Positions 37,970 to 46,152 of a stretch of 64,000 bases of DNA are shown piece after piece (position 1 is the stretch's first letter; each line of letters opens with the position of its first letter). The DNA comes from JBGPQJ01 sp963709295 (lineage in GTDB: Bacteria; Chloroflexota; Anaerolineae; Anaerolineales; Villigracilaceae): assembly GCA_963709295.1 (NCBI GenBank), contig CAVPVW010000003.1, positions 372,001-436,000 on the forward strand. The letters run 5' to 3'. The notes beneath the pieces were generated by a model. The model was given only the letters and a program-made list of their open reading frames with translations, made no database searches and was not told the origin of the DNA. The position numbers and the translations under genes were made by a program.

Positions 37970-38668
37970 ATGGAAACCGACAAACGATGGACCATAGCGG
38001 TACTGGGGGGAACAGGCAAAGAAGGCAAAGGACTCGCTTCAAGGTGGGCAAAAGCCGGGTTATCGGTGGTCATTGGCTCAAGGAACATTGACAGGGCCAA
38101 GGAGGCTGCAGCAGAAATTAATTCGGCCAAATGTCCCATTTCGGTGCAGGGAAAAGATAATTTAAATGCGGCACGCGCAGCCGATATTGTTGTTCTCTCG
38201 GTGCCCTATTCAGCCCATCGGGAGACACTCGAAACAGTAAAATCCGCCTTGCAGGGAAAAATTCTTGTTGACGTTACGGTGCCATTGGTGCCTCCCAAGG
38301 TAACCAAAGTCCAGATGCCGCCTGCGGGATCCGCCGCACTCGAAGCAAGAGAAATCCTTGGTGACACTGCCGAAATCGCATCTGCCTTCCAAAACATATC
38401 TTTCGAACACCTTCAAGGGGATCACGAGATCGGCTGCGATGTTCTTGTCACCGGTACAAGCAAAGAAACCCGGGCAGTTGCATTGGACTTGGTCTCGCAA
38501 GCCGGATTGGCAGGCTGGGACGCAGGTCCTTTGGAGAACTCGATGGTGGCTGAAGGTCTCACCAGCATACTGATCCATATCAATAAGATCTACGGCGCCA
38601 ACCATGCCGGAATTAAAATTACCGGTGTGCCGGATAAAAATCAACCCTCTCGGGAAATCACAAAGTAA
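37970..38668 (+). CDS. npdG: NADPH-dependent F420 reductase
   Basis: This enzyme transfers hydride between NADPH and coenzyme F420. The 232-residue protein begins with the NADP-binding AVLGGTGKEGKGLASRWAKAG and IGSRN, then LVPPKV and NISFEHLQGDHEIGCDVLVTG, ending with a C-terminal helix (HAGIKITGVP). All are characteristic of Fno/NpdG. It links the F420 pool to cellular NADPH for the downstream F420-dependent enzymes. Its stop abuts the cofE start. Confidence 0.93.
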   Translation: METDKRWTIAVLGGTGKEGKGLASRWAKAGLSVVIGSRNIDRAKEAAAEINSAKCPISVQGKDNLNAARAADIVVLSVPYSAHRETLETVKSALQGKILVDVTVPLVPPKVTKVQMPPAGSAALEAREILGDTAEIASAFQNISFEHLQGDHEIGCDVLVTGTSKETRAVALDLVSQAGLAGWDAGPLENSMVAEGLTSILIHINKIYGANHAGIKITGVPDKNQPSREITK

Positions 38669-39437
38669 ATGGCTTTATCGCTAATCCCACTCAAGGGGAT
38701 CCCGATTATCACCCCAGGCTTGGACCTTGCCGAGGTGATAATAAAGGGTATGAACTCCTCCAACCTTGAACTTCAAGGCAATGACATAATCGTCATCGCA
38801 CAAAAAATAGTAAGCAAGTCCGAAGGGAGGCTGGTTAATCTTGCAACCGTTACCCCTTCCAGAGTCTGCAATCGAGCTGGGGATCAAAGCAGACAAGGAT
38901 CCGCGGCTGGTTGAATTAATCCTGAGAGAAAGCAACAAGGTACTTCGCACGCGCCCGGGAACGATCATCGTCGAGCACAAATTGGGCTTCATATGTGCCA
39001 GCGCAGGAATTGACCATTCCAACGTAAGAGGCGAAGGAAACGCAAACGAAGAGTGGGTTTTACTCCTCCCCGAGAATCCCGACGAGACTGCTCGTATTAT
39101 CAGAAAATCCTTGGAAAAAAAATACGGCGTGCCGATCGGTGTGCTCATCAACGATTCGCATGGTCGCGCATGGCGCATCGGAACAGTCGGGATAACCGTC
39201 GGGATCAGCGGCATTCCCGCGGTCGTTGATGAACGGGGGTGGAAGGATCTCACTGGGTTTAAATTGAGGATAACGGAGGTCGGGGCTGCCGATGAGTTGG
39301 CTGCAGCAGCCTCCCTTGTGATGGGTCAGGCTGCTGAAGGGACCCCAATTGTCCATGTTCGTGGTTTTCCTTATCCCCTGCGGGAAAGCCATCTCGGAGA
39401 GCTCCTAAGACCGAAGGATCAAGACTTATTCAGGTAA
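38669..39437 (+). CDS. cofE: F420-0:gamma-glutamyl ligase CofE (frameshifted)
   Basis: CofE adds glutamates to F420-0. The first frame carries the N-terminus (IPIITPGLDLAEVI, IIVIAQKIVSKSEGRLVNLATVTP), and the second carries the rest: ELGIKADKDPRLVELILRES, LGFICASAGIDHSNV, LINDSHGRAWRIGTVGI and DELAAAASLVMGQ. Together they give a normal CofE of about 255 residues. The break is at 38857-38858, where removing one T joins NLATVTP to PESAIELGIKADKDP. Because the gene sits in an otherwise complete F420 run, an assembly indel is a serious possibility. The second piece has no good start of its own. Confidence 0.9.
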
Positions 39438-39460
39438 TCCCCCGATTGAAGAGGATCAAA

Positions 39461-39859
39461 ATGACAAAAATTCCTGACAGCCACCTGGATTTACTAAAAG
39501 ACGAATCAAAAGCCATCGCCTACCTGGCCACGATCATGAAAGATGGCTCCCCTCAAGTCACACCCGTCTGGTTCAACTTCGATGGCGAGAATATTTTTAT
39601 TAATTCCGCAGAAGGTCGTATCAAGGACCGAAATATGCGCTCGCGCCCCATCATCGCCATAACCATTCAGGATCCTGCCACCTTTTACCGGTATTTACAA
39701 TTGCGAGGCAAGGTGATCGGCTTTTCCCACGACGGCGCCGACGACCACATCGATGCGCTGTCGTTCAAATACACTGGCAAGCCTCAATACGAATGGCGAA
39801 ACAAGAACGAAAAAAGGATCAAATACAAGGTCCAGATCGACAAAGTGGATGCGCACTAA
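39461..39859 (+). CDS. F420-dependent PPOX-class enzyme
   Basis: This 132-residue split-barrel protein belongs to the pyridoxamine-phosphate-oxidase fold, in the subgroup that uses F420: AIAYLATIMKDGSPQVTPVWFNFDGENIFINSAEGRIKDRNM and RYLQLRGKVIGF. The substrate is unknown; relatives reduce biliverdin, quinones or nitro compounds. The ATG at 39461 is chosen because GAGGAT lies upstream, rather than the in-frame start at 39446. Its position inside the F420 gene run supports the cofactor assignment. Confidence 0.85.
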   Translation: MTKIPDSHLDLLKDESKAIAYLATIMKDGSPQVTPVWFNFDGENIFINSAEGRIKDRNMRSRPIIAITIQDPATFYRYLQLRGKVIGFSHDGADDHIDALSFKYTGKPQYEWRNKNEKRIKYKVQIDKVDAH

Positions 39860-40462
39860 GTGGACGCCCAACTCTTTCTTCGATCACGGCGAAGCGTTAG
39901 AAGGTTCAGTGAACAGCCTGTAGACACCAACCTGCTCAAACGCATCATTGAAACGTCAACGTATGCCCCTTCGGCGCACAACCGCCAACCCTGGCGATAT
40001 GCTGTCATTGCCTCCCAGCGCATGAAAAAAGCATTGGCGGATGGCATGGCAGCAGAATTTGAACGCGACCTGTCAAAGGATGGTCTTGCGGAAGTTGAAA
40101 TCCATCGCAGATTGGAGCGGTCCCGGAATCGAATCGAGCAGGCGCCGGTCGTGATCATTCTCTGCCTTGACGAATCAAATCTCGACCAATACAGTGACGA
40201 CCGAAGGCAAGGCGCGGAAACGATCATGGGCATCCAGTCCATATCGATGGCAGGGCTTCAACTCCTGTTGGCAGCGACCGCCGAAGGGCTGGGGGGAGTC
40301 TGGACATGCGGTCCCCTCTTTGCGCAAGATTACGTCCGATCGGTTCTTCAACTTCCCGGGCCATGGAAACCGCAAGGCATGATCCTTTTGGGTTATCCAG
40401 GCGAAACTCCTCAAGGCAAAGACATCAAATCCATCGAAGAAGTCGTGAAATTCATCGATTAA
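39860..40462 (+). CDS. FbiB C-domain-like FMN reductase (nitroreductase fold)
   Basis: This 200-residue nitroreductase-fold protein has RRSVRRFSEQPVD, TYAPSAHNRQPWRYAVI and GLGGVWTCGPLF. Its spacing and sequence resemble the C-terminal domain of mycobacterial FbiB, the FMN domain that reduces dehydro-F420-0. Here that domain is a separate gene, while the FbiB N-terminal activity is encoded by cofE two genes upstream. The GTG start directly follows the previous stop. A generic nitroreductase is the alternative, but position between cofE and cofD supports an F420 role. Confidence 0.75.
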   Translation: MDAQLFLRSRRSVRRFSEQPVDTNLLKRIIETSTYAPSAHNRQPWRYAVIASQRMKKALADGMAAEFERDLSKDGLAEVEIHRRLERSRNRIEQAPVVIILCLDESNLDQYSDDRRQGAETIMGIQSISMAGLQLLLAATAEGLGGVWTCGPLFAQDYVRSVLQLPGPWKPQGMILLGYPGETPQGKDIKSIEEVVKFID

Positions 40463-40482
40463 TTTCAAAAAACGGAGAGGCG

Positions 40483-41418
40483 ATGAAGATCGTTGCCCTG
40501 GCAGGTGGCGTGGGTGGAGCAAAGCTGGTGGATGGATTGGCGCAGATCCTGCCGGCTGAAGATTTAACCGTGGTGGTCAATACAGGAGATGATTTTCACC
40601 ACTGGGGATTGAAAATTTGCCCGGATTTGGATACCGTTTGTTACACCGTCGCCGGACTGGCTAACCCCGAAACAGGTTGGGGGCGCAATAATGAAACCTG
40701 GAATGTGATTTCCGAGATCTCCCGGTTGAACGGGGTTGACTGGTTCAGAATCGGGGACCGCGATCTCGCCACCCACATAGAAAGGACAGAACGGCTCGCA
40801 TCCGGCCAGAGACTCTCTGAGATTGTTCACGACTTCTGCCAATCCTGGGGGATCGAAATCACGATTTTACCCATGTCCGACGACCCCGTCGAGACCATTG
40901 TCATTACTGCCGAACATGGCGAATTGGCATTCCAGGAATATTTTGTTCACCAACATTGTGATCCAAAAGTCAAAGGTTTTAAGTTTGCCGGAGTTGAGTT
41001 CTCGAGACCGGCCATCGGAGTATTGGAATCAATTGCAGGTGCGGATGCCGTTATCTTATGCCCGTCCAACCCCTGGGTAAGTTTGGATCCAATTCTGTCC
41101 GTACCCGGCATCCTCCCGGCGATTAAATCCAGAAAAATTGTTGCAGGGGTCTCGTCCATCGTAGGTGGAGCCGCCATCAAAGGACCAGCTGCAAAAATGT
41201 TCTCGGAGTTGAACATCGAACCCTCTGCATTCGCGGTTGCTCAACAATACAAAGGGATGATTTCGCATTTCGTCATTGATTTAATCGACCACGATCTTGA
41301 GCGAAATATTTCCAGCCTGGGGATGAAAACGACTGCCGTCAACACGGTGATGAAAACCCGGGATGACCGACGCCAGCTTGCCTCAGATGTGCTAAACTTT
41401 GTGCAGAGAGCGGCATGA
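40483..41418 (+). CDS. cofD: 2-phospho-L-lactate transferase CofD (FbiA)
   Basis: CofD joins the phospholactyl or phosphoenolpyruvyl group to FO. The 311-residue protein begins ALAGGVGGAKLVDGLAQIL and continues with VVNTGDDFHHWGLKICPDLDTV, WFRIGDRDLATHIERT, LCPSNPWVSLDPIL and GVSSIVGGAAIKGPAAKM, all diagnostic. The ATG at 40483 has GGAGAGG upstream. Its stop overlaps cofC by four bases. Confidence 0.97.
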   Translation: MKIVALAGGVGGAKLVDGLAQILPAEDLTVVVNTGDDFHHWGLKICPDLDTVCYTVAGLANPETGWGRNNETWNVISEISRLNGVDWFRIGDRDLATHIERTERLASGQRLSEIVHDFCQSWGIEITILPMSDDPVETIVITAEHGELAFQEYFVHQHCDPKVKGFKFAGVEFSRPAIGVLESIAGADAVILCPSNPWVSLDPILSVPGILPAIKSRKIVAGVSSIVGGAAIKGPAAKMFSELNIEPSAFAVAQQYKGMISHFVIDLIDHDLERNISSLGMKTTAVNTVMKTRDDRRQLASDVLNFVQRAA

Positions 41419-42038
41419 CCATTTGGGCAATCGTACCCGTTAAGCCATTGTTAGTTGGAAAATCCCGACTGGGCAGCGTCCTCTCCGGCGAGGAACGCGC
41501 CAGGCTGAGCCGGATGCTGCTCGAAAGAACGCTTGGAGTTTTGAAGGATACGCCCAGCATCGATGGTTCATTGGTCGTGAGCAGGGATCCCGAGGCACTG
41601 GCGATTGCACGCCAGTTTGGTTGCAGAACGGTGTTGGAACATGGACAAACTCAAACCGATCTAAACCTGGCTCTTTTACGGGCGACGACCGTCGCAAAGG
41701 CGTTCGAAATCAATGGGATACTGGTGCTTCCGGCCGATCTTCCGCTGATTTCCCCGGAGGATATCCAAGCCCTGGTGGATCAAACCGTAAAATCTCCGGT
41801 GGTCATCATCGCCCCGGACCGTCATAACGATGGGACGAATGCCATGCTCATGAGTCCGCCGGGATTGATTAAATTTGATTACGGTCCGAATTCCTTCAAT
41901 CGCCATTGCATGCACGCACTGGAGGCTGGCGCCAAGTTGGAGATCGTAAGGCGGGTGAATCTGGGTCTTGACCTGGATTTCCCGGATGACCTGGATTATT
42001 TCGAACAAATCCAAACTACAAGACAGGAGACGAAATGA
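41415..42038 (+). CDS. cofC: 2-phospholactate/PEP guanylyltransferase CofC (FbiD)
   Basis: CofC activates 2-phospholactate or phosphoenolpyruvate with GTP for the CofD step. The 207-residue nucleotidyltransferase has IVPVKPLLVGKSRLGSVLS at the N-terminus, LVLPADLPLISPEDIQAL in the middle and APDRHNDGTNAMLMSPP plus FNRHC later. Whether it uses PEP (FbiD type) cannot be settled by eye. It overlaps cofD and the LLM gene by four bases each. Confidence 0.95.
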   Translation: MTIWAIVPVKPLLVGKSRLGSVLSGEERARLSRMLLERTLGVLKDTPSIDGSLVVSRDPEALAIARQFGCRTVLEHGQTQTDLNLALLRATTVAKAFEINGILVLPADLPLISPEDIQALVDQTVKSPVVIIAPDRHNDGTNAMLMSPPGLIKFDYGPNSFNRHCMHALEAGAKLEIVRRVNLGLDLDFPDDLDYFEQIQTTRQETK

Positions 42039-43036
42039 CCAAGAGAGCAGCACTTTACTTGCAGGATTCGCACGACCTTCGAGACGGGCTCGACTACGTG
42101 AAATACGCCGAAGAGAAAGGTTTTGAGGCAGTCTGGCAGGCGGAATCGCGCCTGGTACGCGATGCCATCGTCCCCATGGCAGCGTACGCAGCCGTCACAA
42201 ATCGGATCAAAGTCGGCTCAGGTGTCATCAACAACTGGACGCGAAACATCGGCCTGCTGGCCGCCACCTACCTGACGCTGGATGACCTGGCTCCGAACCG
42301 AATTATCTGCGGAATTGGCGCCTGGTGGGATCCGCTTGCGAAAAATGTCGGCATTGACCGCCGCAAACCACTCACCGCGATGAAAGAAACCGTGTTGATC
42401 ATGCGGCAGCTGCTCAAACTCGAGCGGGTCACCTTCCATGGTGAATTCATCCACGTGGACGGAATTGAATTGGACGTCGTTCACGGCCGCAGGGAGCCTC
42501 GAAACGTGCCGCTCATGATCGGAGCGACAGGCGACCAGATGATGGAACTCACAGGTGAAATTGCCGACGGCGCGGTGCTCAATTATTGCGTCCCACCCGA
42601 CTACAACCACAAAGCTCTTGAGCTGCTCGAAAAAGGGGCTAAAAAAGCCGGACGCAGCCTGAACGACCTGGACCGGCCGCAACTTATCGTCTGCTCGGTT
42701 GACCAGGATCACGACCGGGCCATCGAGACGTCCAAAATGCTGCTCTGCCAATATCTCGCGCAGCAGCCTCACATCGCCAAGGCCAGCGGAGTCGCCCAAG
42801 ACGTTGTGACTGAAATCCAGTCGATCCTTGGGTGGCCAGCCACCAAGGAACAGATCAACAAGGCGAAATATCTCGTCCCTGATGACCTGGTATTACGCAT
42901 CACAGCTTCGGGTACGCCCGAAGAAGCCAAGCAGAAAGTTAAGGAATACGAAAACAATGGGTGCACTTGCCCGATCCTTTACCCGGTCGGCGGAAATGTG
43001 AGACTCCTTATCGATACGTTTGGCACACCCGCGTAA
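42035..43036 (+). CDS. F420-dependent LLM-class oxidoreductase
   Basis: This 333-residue luciferase-like TIM barrel resembles F420-dependent N5,N10-methylenetetrahydromethanopterin reductase and relatives: YVKYAEEKGFEAVWQAES, VIPMAAYA-type segment (here IVPMAAYAAVTNRIKVGSGV), PNRIICGIGAWWDPLA and PLMIGATGDQMMELTGEIADGAVLNY. The substrate is unknown. It ends the F420 gene run and overlaps cofC by four bases, so cofactor synthesis and use are probably co-expressed. Confidence 0.88.
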   Translation: MTKRAALYLQDSHDLRDGLDYVKYAEEKGFEAVWQAESRLVRDAIVPMAAYAAVTNRIKVGSGVINNWTRNIGLLAATYLTLDDLAPNRIICGIGAWWDPLAKNVGIDRRKPLTAMKETVLIMRQLLKLERVTFHGEFIHVDGIELDVVHGRREPRNVPLMIGATGDQMMELTGEIADGAVLNYCVPPDYNHKALELLEKGAKKAGRSLNDLDRPQLIVCSVDQDHDRAIETSKMLLCQYLAQQPHIAKASGVAQDVVTEIQSILGWPATKEQINKAKYLVPDDLVLRITASGTPEEAKQKVKEYENNGCTCPILYPVGGNVRLLIDTFGTPA

Positions 43037-43096
43037 AGCTGCCTCAATACACGGTAAGACACCAGACTGAGAGCGGGCAGCCTTCAAGCTGGTTTG

Positions 43097-43105
43097 TGGT
43101 ATGAT
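43097..43105 (+). promoter_or_regulatory. extended -10 promoter
   Basis: TGGTATGAT is an extended -10 element 41 bases ahead of the next start codon, in the 110-base gap after the F420 run. No -35 box is evident. Confidence 0.4.
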
Positions 43106-43146
43106 ATCCGATTTGCGGCTTATGCCGATTTCTTGAAGGATTGATT

Positions 43147-44256
43147 ATGACGACCGAAACATTGTCCGCCTCCCCCCACTTGAGAGAAGAGTACGAACGG
43201 ATGGCAGCCCTCTTTGATGCGCAACCCGGCATCGTTCAGCGGTTTCTTGAAGCCCAGGCGCGTGTCATCGCAGAGGCGTTGATCGAACACATGCCTCAAG
43301 TACGATTCTCGCTCCCCGATCGCGTGGTAGGGAATGTGGCACATCTTGGTGAGAATGCACCCATGTCGGTCCCTCAAAGTTCTCGGGAACAAGTCGTGGG
43401 TGGCGTGAGGAATCGGCTGCTCAACAAAGACGTCCGGCTGGAACTGCGTCAGCGGCTGAACGCACTTGAGCAATCCCCGGACCAGGCAATCGCGAGCAGT
43501 ACGAGCCTGATCCGCTTTTCCACAGTGAACCATATGGTGCATAACATACTGCCATCGGGCCGCAGCGTCACTTATACAGCCGATGAAGATGACGAAATTC
43601 CCACGATTCCTCAAGTCGATACGTATGAGCCCGAATCGGCCATCACTGCTGCGACAGATGCCATCGCCGAGGAAGGAAAAGCGGAGGAAGGGCGAGGCGA
43701 GCTGCTCGTTCCATTTGTCCCGGCCGCGAGAAGGTTCTTCCTCCCGCAATGGGTCGCCTTCGATGAAAAGAATAACCTGCTGGTTGGCTCGATCGAAGAA
43801 GCGGAAGCCCACGTCGCCTCCATGCAGCGATTTATGACCGTCCTGCATTCCGCGATTGCGCTGACGTCGTATATCGTCGCTGATGAGGAATACCAAAAGA
43901 AACGCTACGGTATCTTGGGGCAGTTGATCAACCAGGGACGTGCGCTATGCACCTATCAAACCAAGGCAATCATCAGCAAGATCAAATCCCGGGCAAAAGC
44001 ACATGATCTGAACAGAGGTTTAAGTTTAAGTCTGCCCTATTTTGATGACCAGGAATTGCGGGTGAACTTCAGTAAATTCGAAGTCATCCCGGCTGGGAGG
44101 ATAATGTTTGTGCCCGCCTTCGTGGTGCGCGCGTCCCGTGAAGAACAGGCCAAAGTGGCACAGGATACACGGTTGAATTCCTCGACACGACGCCACCTGC
44201 TTGCCGAACTTCAGCTCCTGGAGGATGCGTTCAAGTCCTCCGAAGAGATTCGTTAA
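43147..44256 (+). CDS. Conserved protein of unknown function
   Basis: I do not recognise this 369-residue protein. It is soluble, with a helical N-terminus (RMAALFDAQPGIVQRFLEAQARVIAEALIEH is one helix-rich block), an acidic linker near residue 140-180 (DEDDEIPTIPQ), and an ordered C-terminal half with PAARRFFLPQWVAFDEKNNLLVGS and AEAHVASMQRFM. There is no signal peptide or helix long enough to span a membrane. The ATG at 43147 has AAGGA six bases upstream. It lies eight bases before the permease gene, so a link with ion or solute transport is the best contextual guess. Confidence 0.6.
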   Translation: MTTETLSASPHLREEYERMAALFDAQPGIVQRFLEAQARVIAEALIEHMPQVRFSLPDRVVGNVAHLGENAPMSVPQSSREQVVGGVRNRLLNKDVRLELRQRLNALEQSPDQAIASSTSLIRFSTVNHMVHNILPSGRSVTYTADEDDEIPTIPQVDTYEPESAITAATDAIAEEGKAEEGRGELLVPFVPAARRFFLPQWVAFDEKNNLLVGSIEEAEAHVASMQRFMTVLHSAIALTSYIVADEEYQKKRYGILGQLINQGRALCTYQTKAIISKIKSRAKAHDLNRGLSLSLPYFDDQELRVNFSKFEVIPAGRIMFVPAFVVRASREEQAKVAQDTRLNSSTRRHLLAELQLLEDAFKSSEEIR

Positions 44257-44264
44257 GGTTTCAA

Positions 44265-46115
44265 ATGTCAATCCTTTTTACAGCGGGTCTACTGATCGTT
44301 TTCTTCTTTCTTTCGCTCCGAGCTGCACCGCAAGAAAAAGCGGAAGATGCGCACATCCACGGCGCAGGGCAAGTGGGGCTATTGGCCGCCCTGGCACTGT
44401 TTGGCGTGGACTATTTCACATCCTATTTCTACGCCACCGGCGAAATGATGCATGCTCTGCATCCCTTTGGCCTGGAGCATCTGGCCTATTACGCAGTGAT
44501 GTTCATCGGCCTGGCCAATCTTGTCTTTGGCGCACTTTACATGTATTCGCTGGGGGTTTTTAGTGAAGGCGGCGGTGCGTTTACTGCAGCGCTGCGATAT
44601 CTTGGACCCTCTCTAAGCCTTGTTGCCGCTTTTATCCTTCTCCAGGATTATCTTTTCACAATCGTTGTGTCAACTCTTTCGGGCGTGGACCAACTCCTCT
44701 CTCTGCAGCAAGCAGGCGGAATAGCCTGGTATTGGCACTTCTTAATCGGAGCAGCCCTTGTCGGAATAACCTGGTACATTACCATTCGTGGTCGCGGCGA
44801 ATCAGCGCGGGTTGTATTCACGGGGCTTGGGCTTTTCGTGCTTCTGACACTCACCATGGCTATCGGTTTGATTATCGCAAAATATACGAATGTACCGCCT
44901 CTGCCCACCGAAGAGGCGATCGTCGAGACGACATCCATTGCAGAAGCACTATTTCACTTACTGGGTGCTTCCATGAAAGGGCTGGTCGCTTTGTCAGGTC
45001 TGGAGGCCATGTCGAACGGCATCCAATTCGTTATGGATAAGGACCCTTCAGTTGTCGCATGGGGTCGTAGAGTCTTACCTAAACTGGAGAAAGTCTGGCA
45101 TTTTTATAGCGGTAAATCAGGCATCGGCCGAATTGTTCAGACTTCATTCCTTTTCTATGGTGCGATCACAACATTATTCCTGACCTATTTTTCCATACAT
45201 TTTAATGCCTTTGACGGCGTAGCAGGCCGAAGCCTGGTTGGGAACCTGGCCTTCATCGGCTTTAATTCAATTTCTGCGAATGGTGGTTTTGTCCTATTCT
45301 GGACGTATCAGATTTTGGCTGTCGCGCTGCTTACTGCGGCATCCATGACAGCTTTCCAGGATCTTCAGGCTATCACGTGGAGAAACGTCGCGATCGGCGA
45401 GCTTCCGGAAGTGGTTGTGTATCGAAATCCGAAGGGGACATTCACGCGTCCTGTCACGGCAGCAGCTATTGTGGCTATCATTATTCAGCTTCTAGTACGA
45501 GGCGACACAAGTACAGCCATCCCTTATTACGGGGTAGGCGTATTCTTGCCCATTGCCATCATGGGTCTGGCCATGCGCGAACACGTAAAGGAAAAGGTAA
45601 CTGGCAGAAATCGAACCTTGGGATTAATTGGTACAACTTTTGCGACAGCACTTGCCACCTTCATTTTTGTCGGTCAGATTGTCACTAAATGGAACGAAGG
45701 CGGTTGGGTGGTGCTGATCGTGTTCACCGCGTTGATCATTCTTGCACATCTTGTCCTTATGTCTCCCGCAGGATACCGTGATCCGGAGGATATCCATCGG
45801 GTCATCAGGGAGAAGTCCCGGATCCAGGGTTCCGCCGGTAATGTTGTGGAATGGCAATCGTTGAAGATCCAGGAGTACCGGTACAACTTGCTCATGGGAT
45901 TTTCAAGAGTGGCGGGATGGTTCGGAATACTCAAACCGATGAAATATGACACACTTCAAGCACCTGCACCATTCGGCACATTTGAAGAGGCCGTGCATCA
46001 TACCGGGGAAAAAACCTTCTTAGAGGAATATGTAGAAGAAAATCAACCCAAGCAGCAACCCCGTCTAGGTGGACCACCCCCCGAAGCAGGCCCGGTCGAC
46101 CAGGAACCTGAATAA
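44265..46115 (+). CDS. APC-superfamily permease, KimA/YdaO-like
   Basis: About 12 helices are followed by a cytoplasmic tail of roughly 110 residues. The first helices read GVDYFTSYFYATGEMMHAL and GVFSEGGGAFTAALRYLGPS, the GGGAF pattern and LQDYLFTIVVSTLSGVDQL helix of KimA-type K+ importers and related amino-acid permeases. The nearby P-type ATPase and two TrkA-like genes favour potassium or another ion over amino acids, but that is inference. The C-terminal Pro-rich end (PRLGGPPPEAGPVDQEPE) is unusual and probably disordered. Confidence 0.75.
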   Translation: MSILFTAGLLIVFFFLSLRAAPQEKAEDAHIHGAGQVGLLAALALFGVDYFTSYFYATGEMMHALHPFGLEHLAYYAVMFIGLANLVFGALYMYSLGVFSEGGGAFTAALRYLGPSLSLVAAFILLQDYLFTIVVSTLSGVDQLLSLQQAGGIAWYWHFLIGAALVGITWYITIRGRGESARVVFTGLGLFVLLTLTMAIGLIIAKYTNVPPLPTEEAIVETTSIAEALFHLLGASMKGLVALSGLEAMSNGIQFVMDKDPSVVAWGRRVLPKLEKVWHFYSGKSGIGRIVQTSFLFYGAITTLFLTYFSIHFNAFDGVAGRSLVGNLAFIGFNSISANGGFVLFWTYQILAVALLTAASMTAFQDLQAITWRNVAIGELPEVVVYRNPKGTFTRPVTAAAIVAIIIQLLVRGDTSTAIPYYGVGVFLPIAIMGLAMREHVKEKVTGRNRTLGLIGTTFATALATFIFVGQIVTKWNEGGWVVLIVFTALIILAHLVLMSPAGYRDPEDIHRVIREKSRIQGSAGNVVEWQSLKIQEYRYNLLMGFSRVAGWFGILKPMKYDTLQAPAPFGTFEEAVHHTGEKTFLEEYVEENQPKQQPRLGGPPPEAGPVDQEPE

Positions 46116-46152
46116 TCCTTAACTCAAGCAGCATCCTTCGCTGTTTCCTTTT

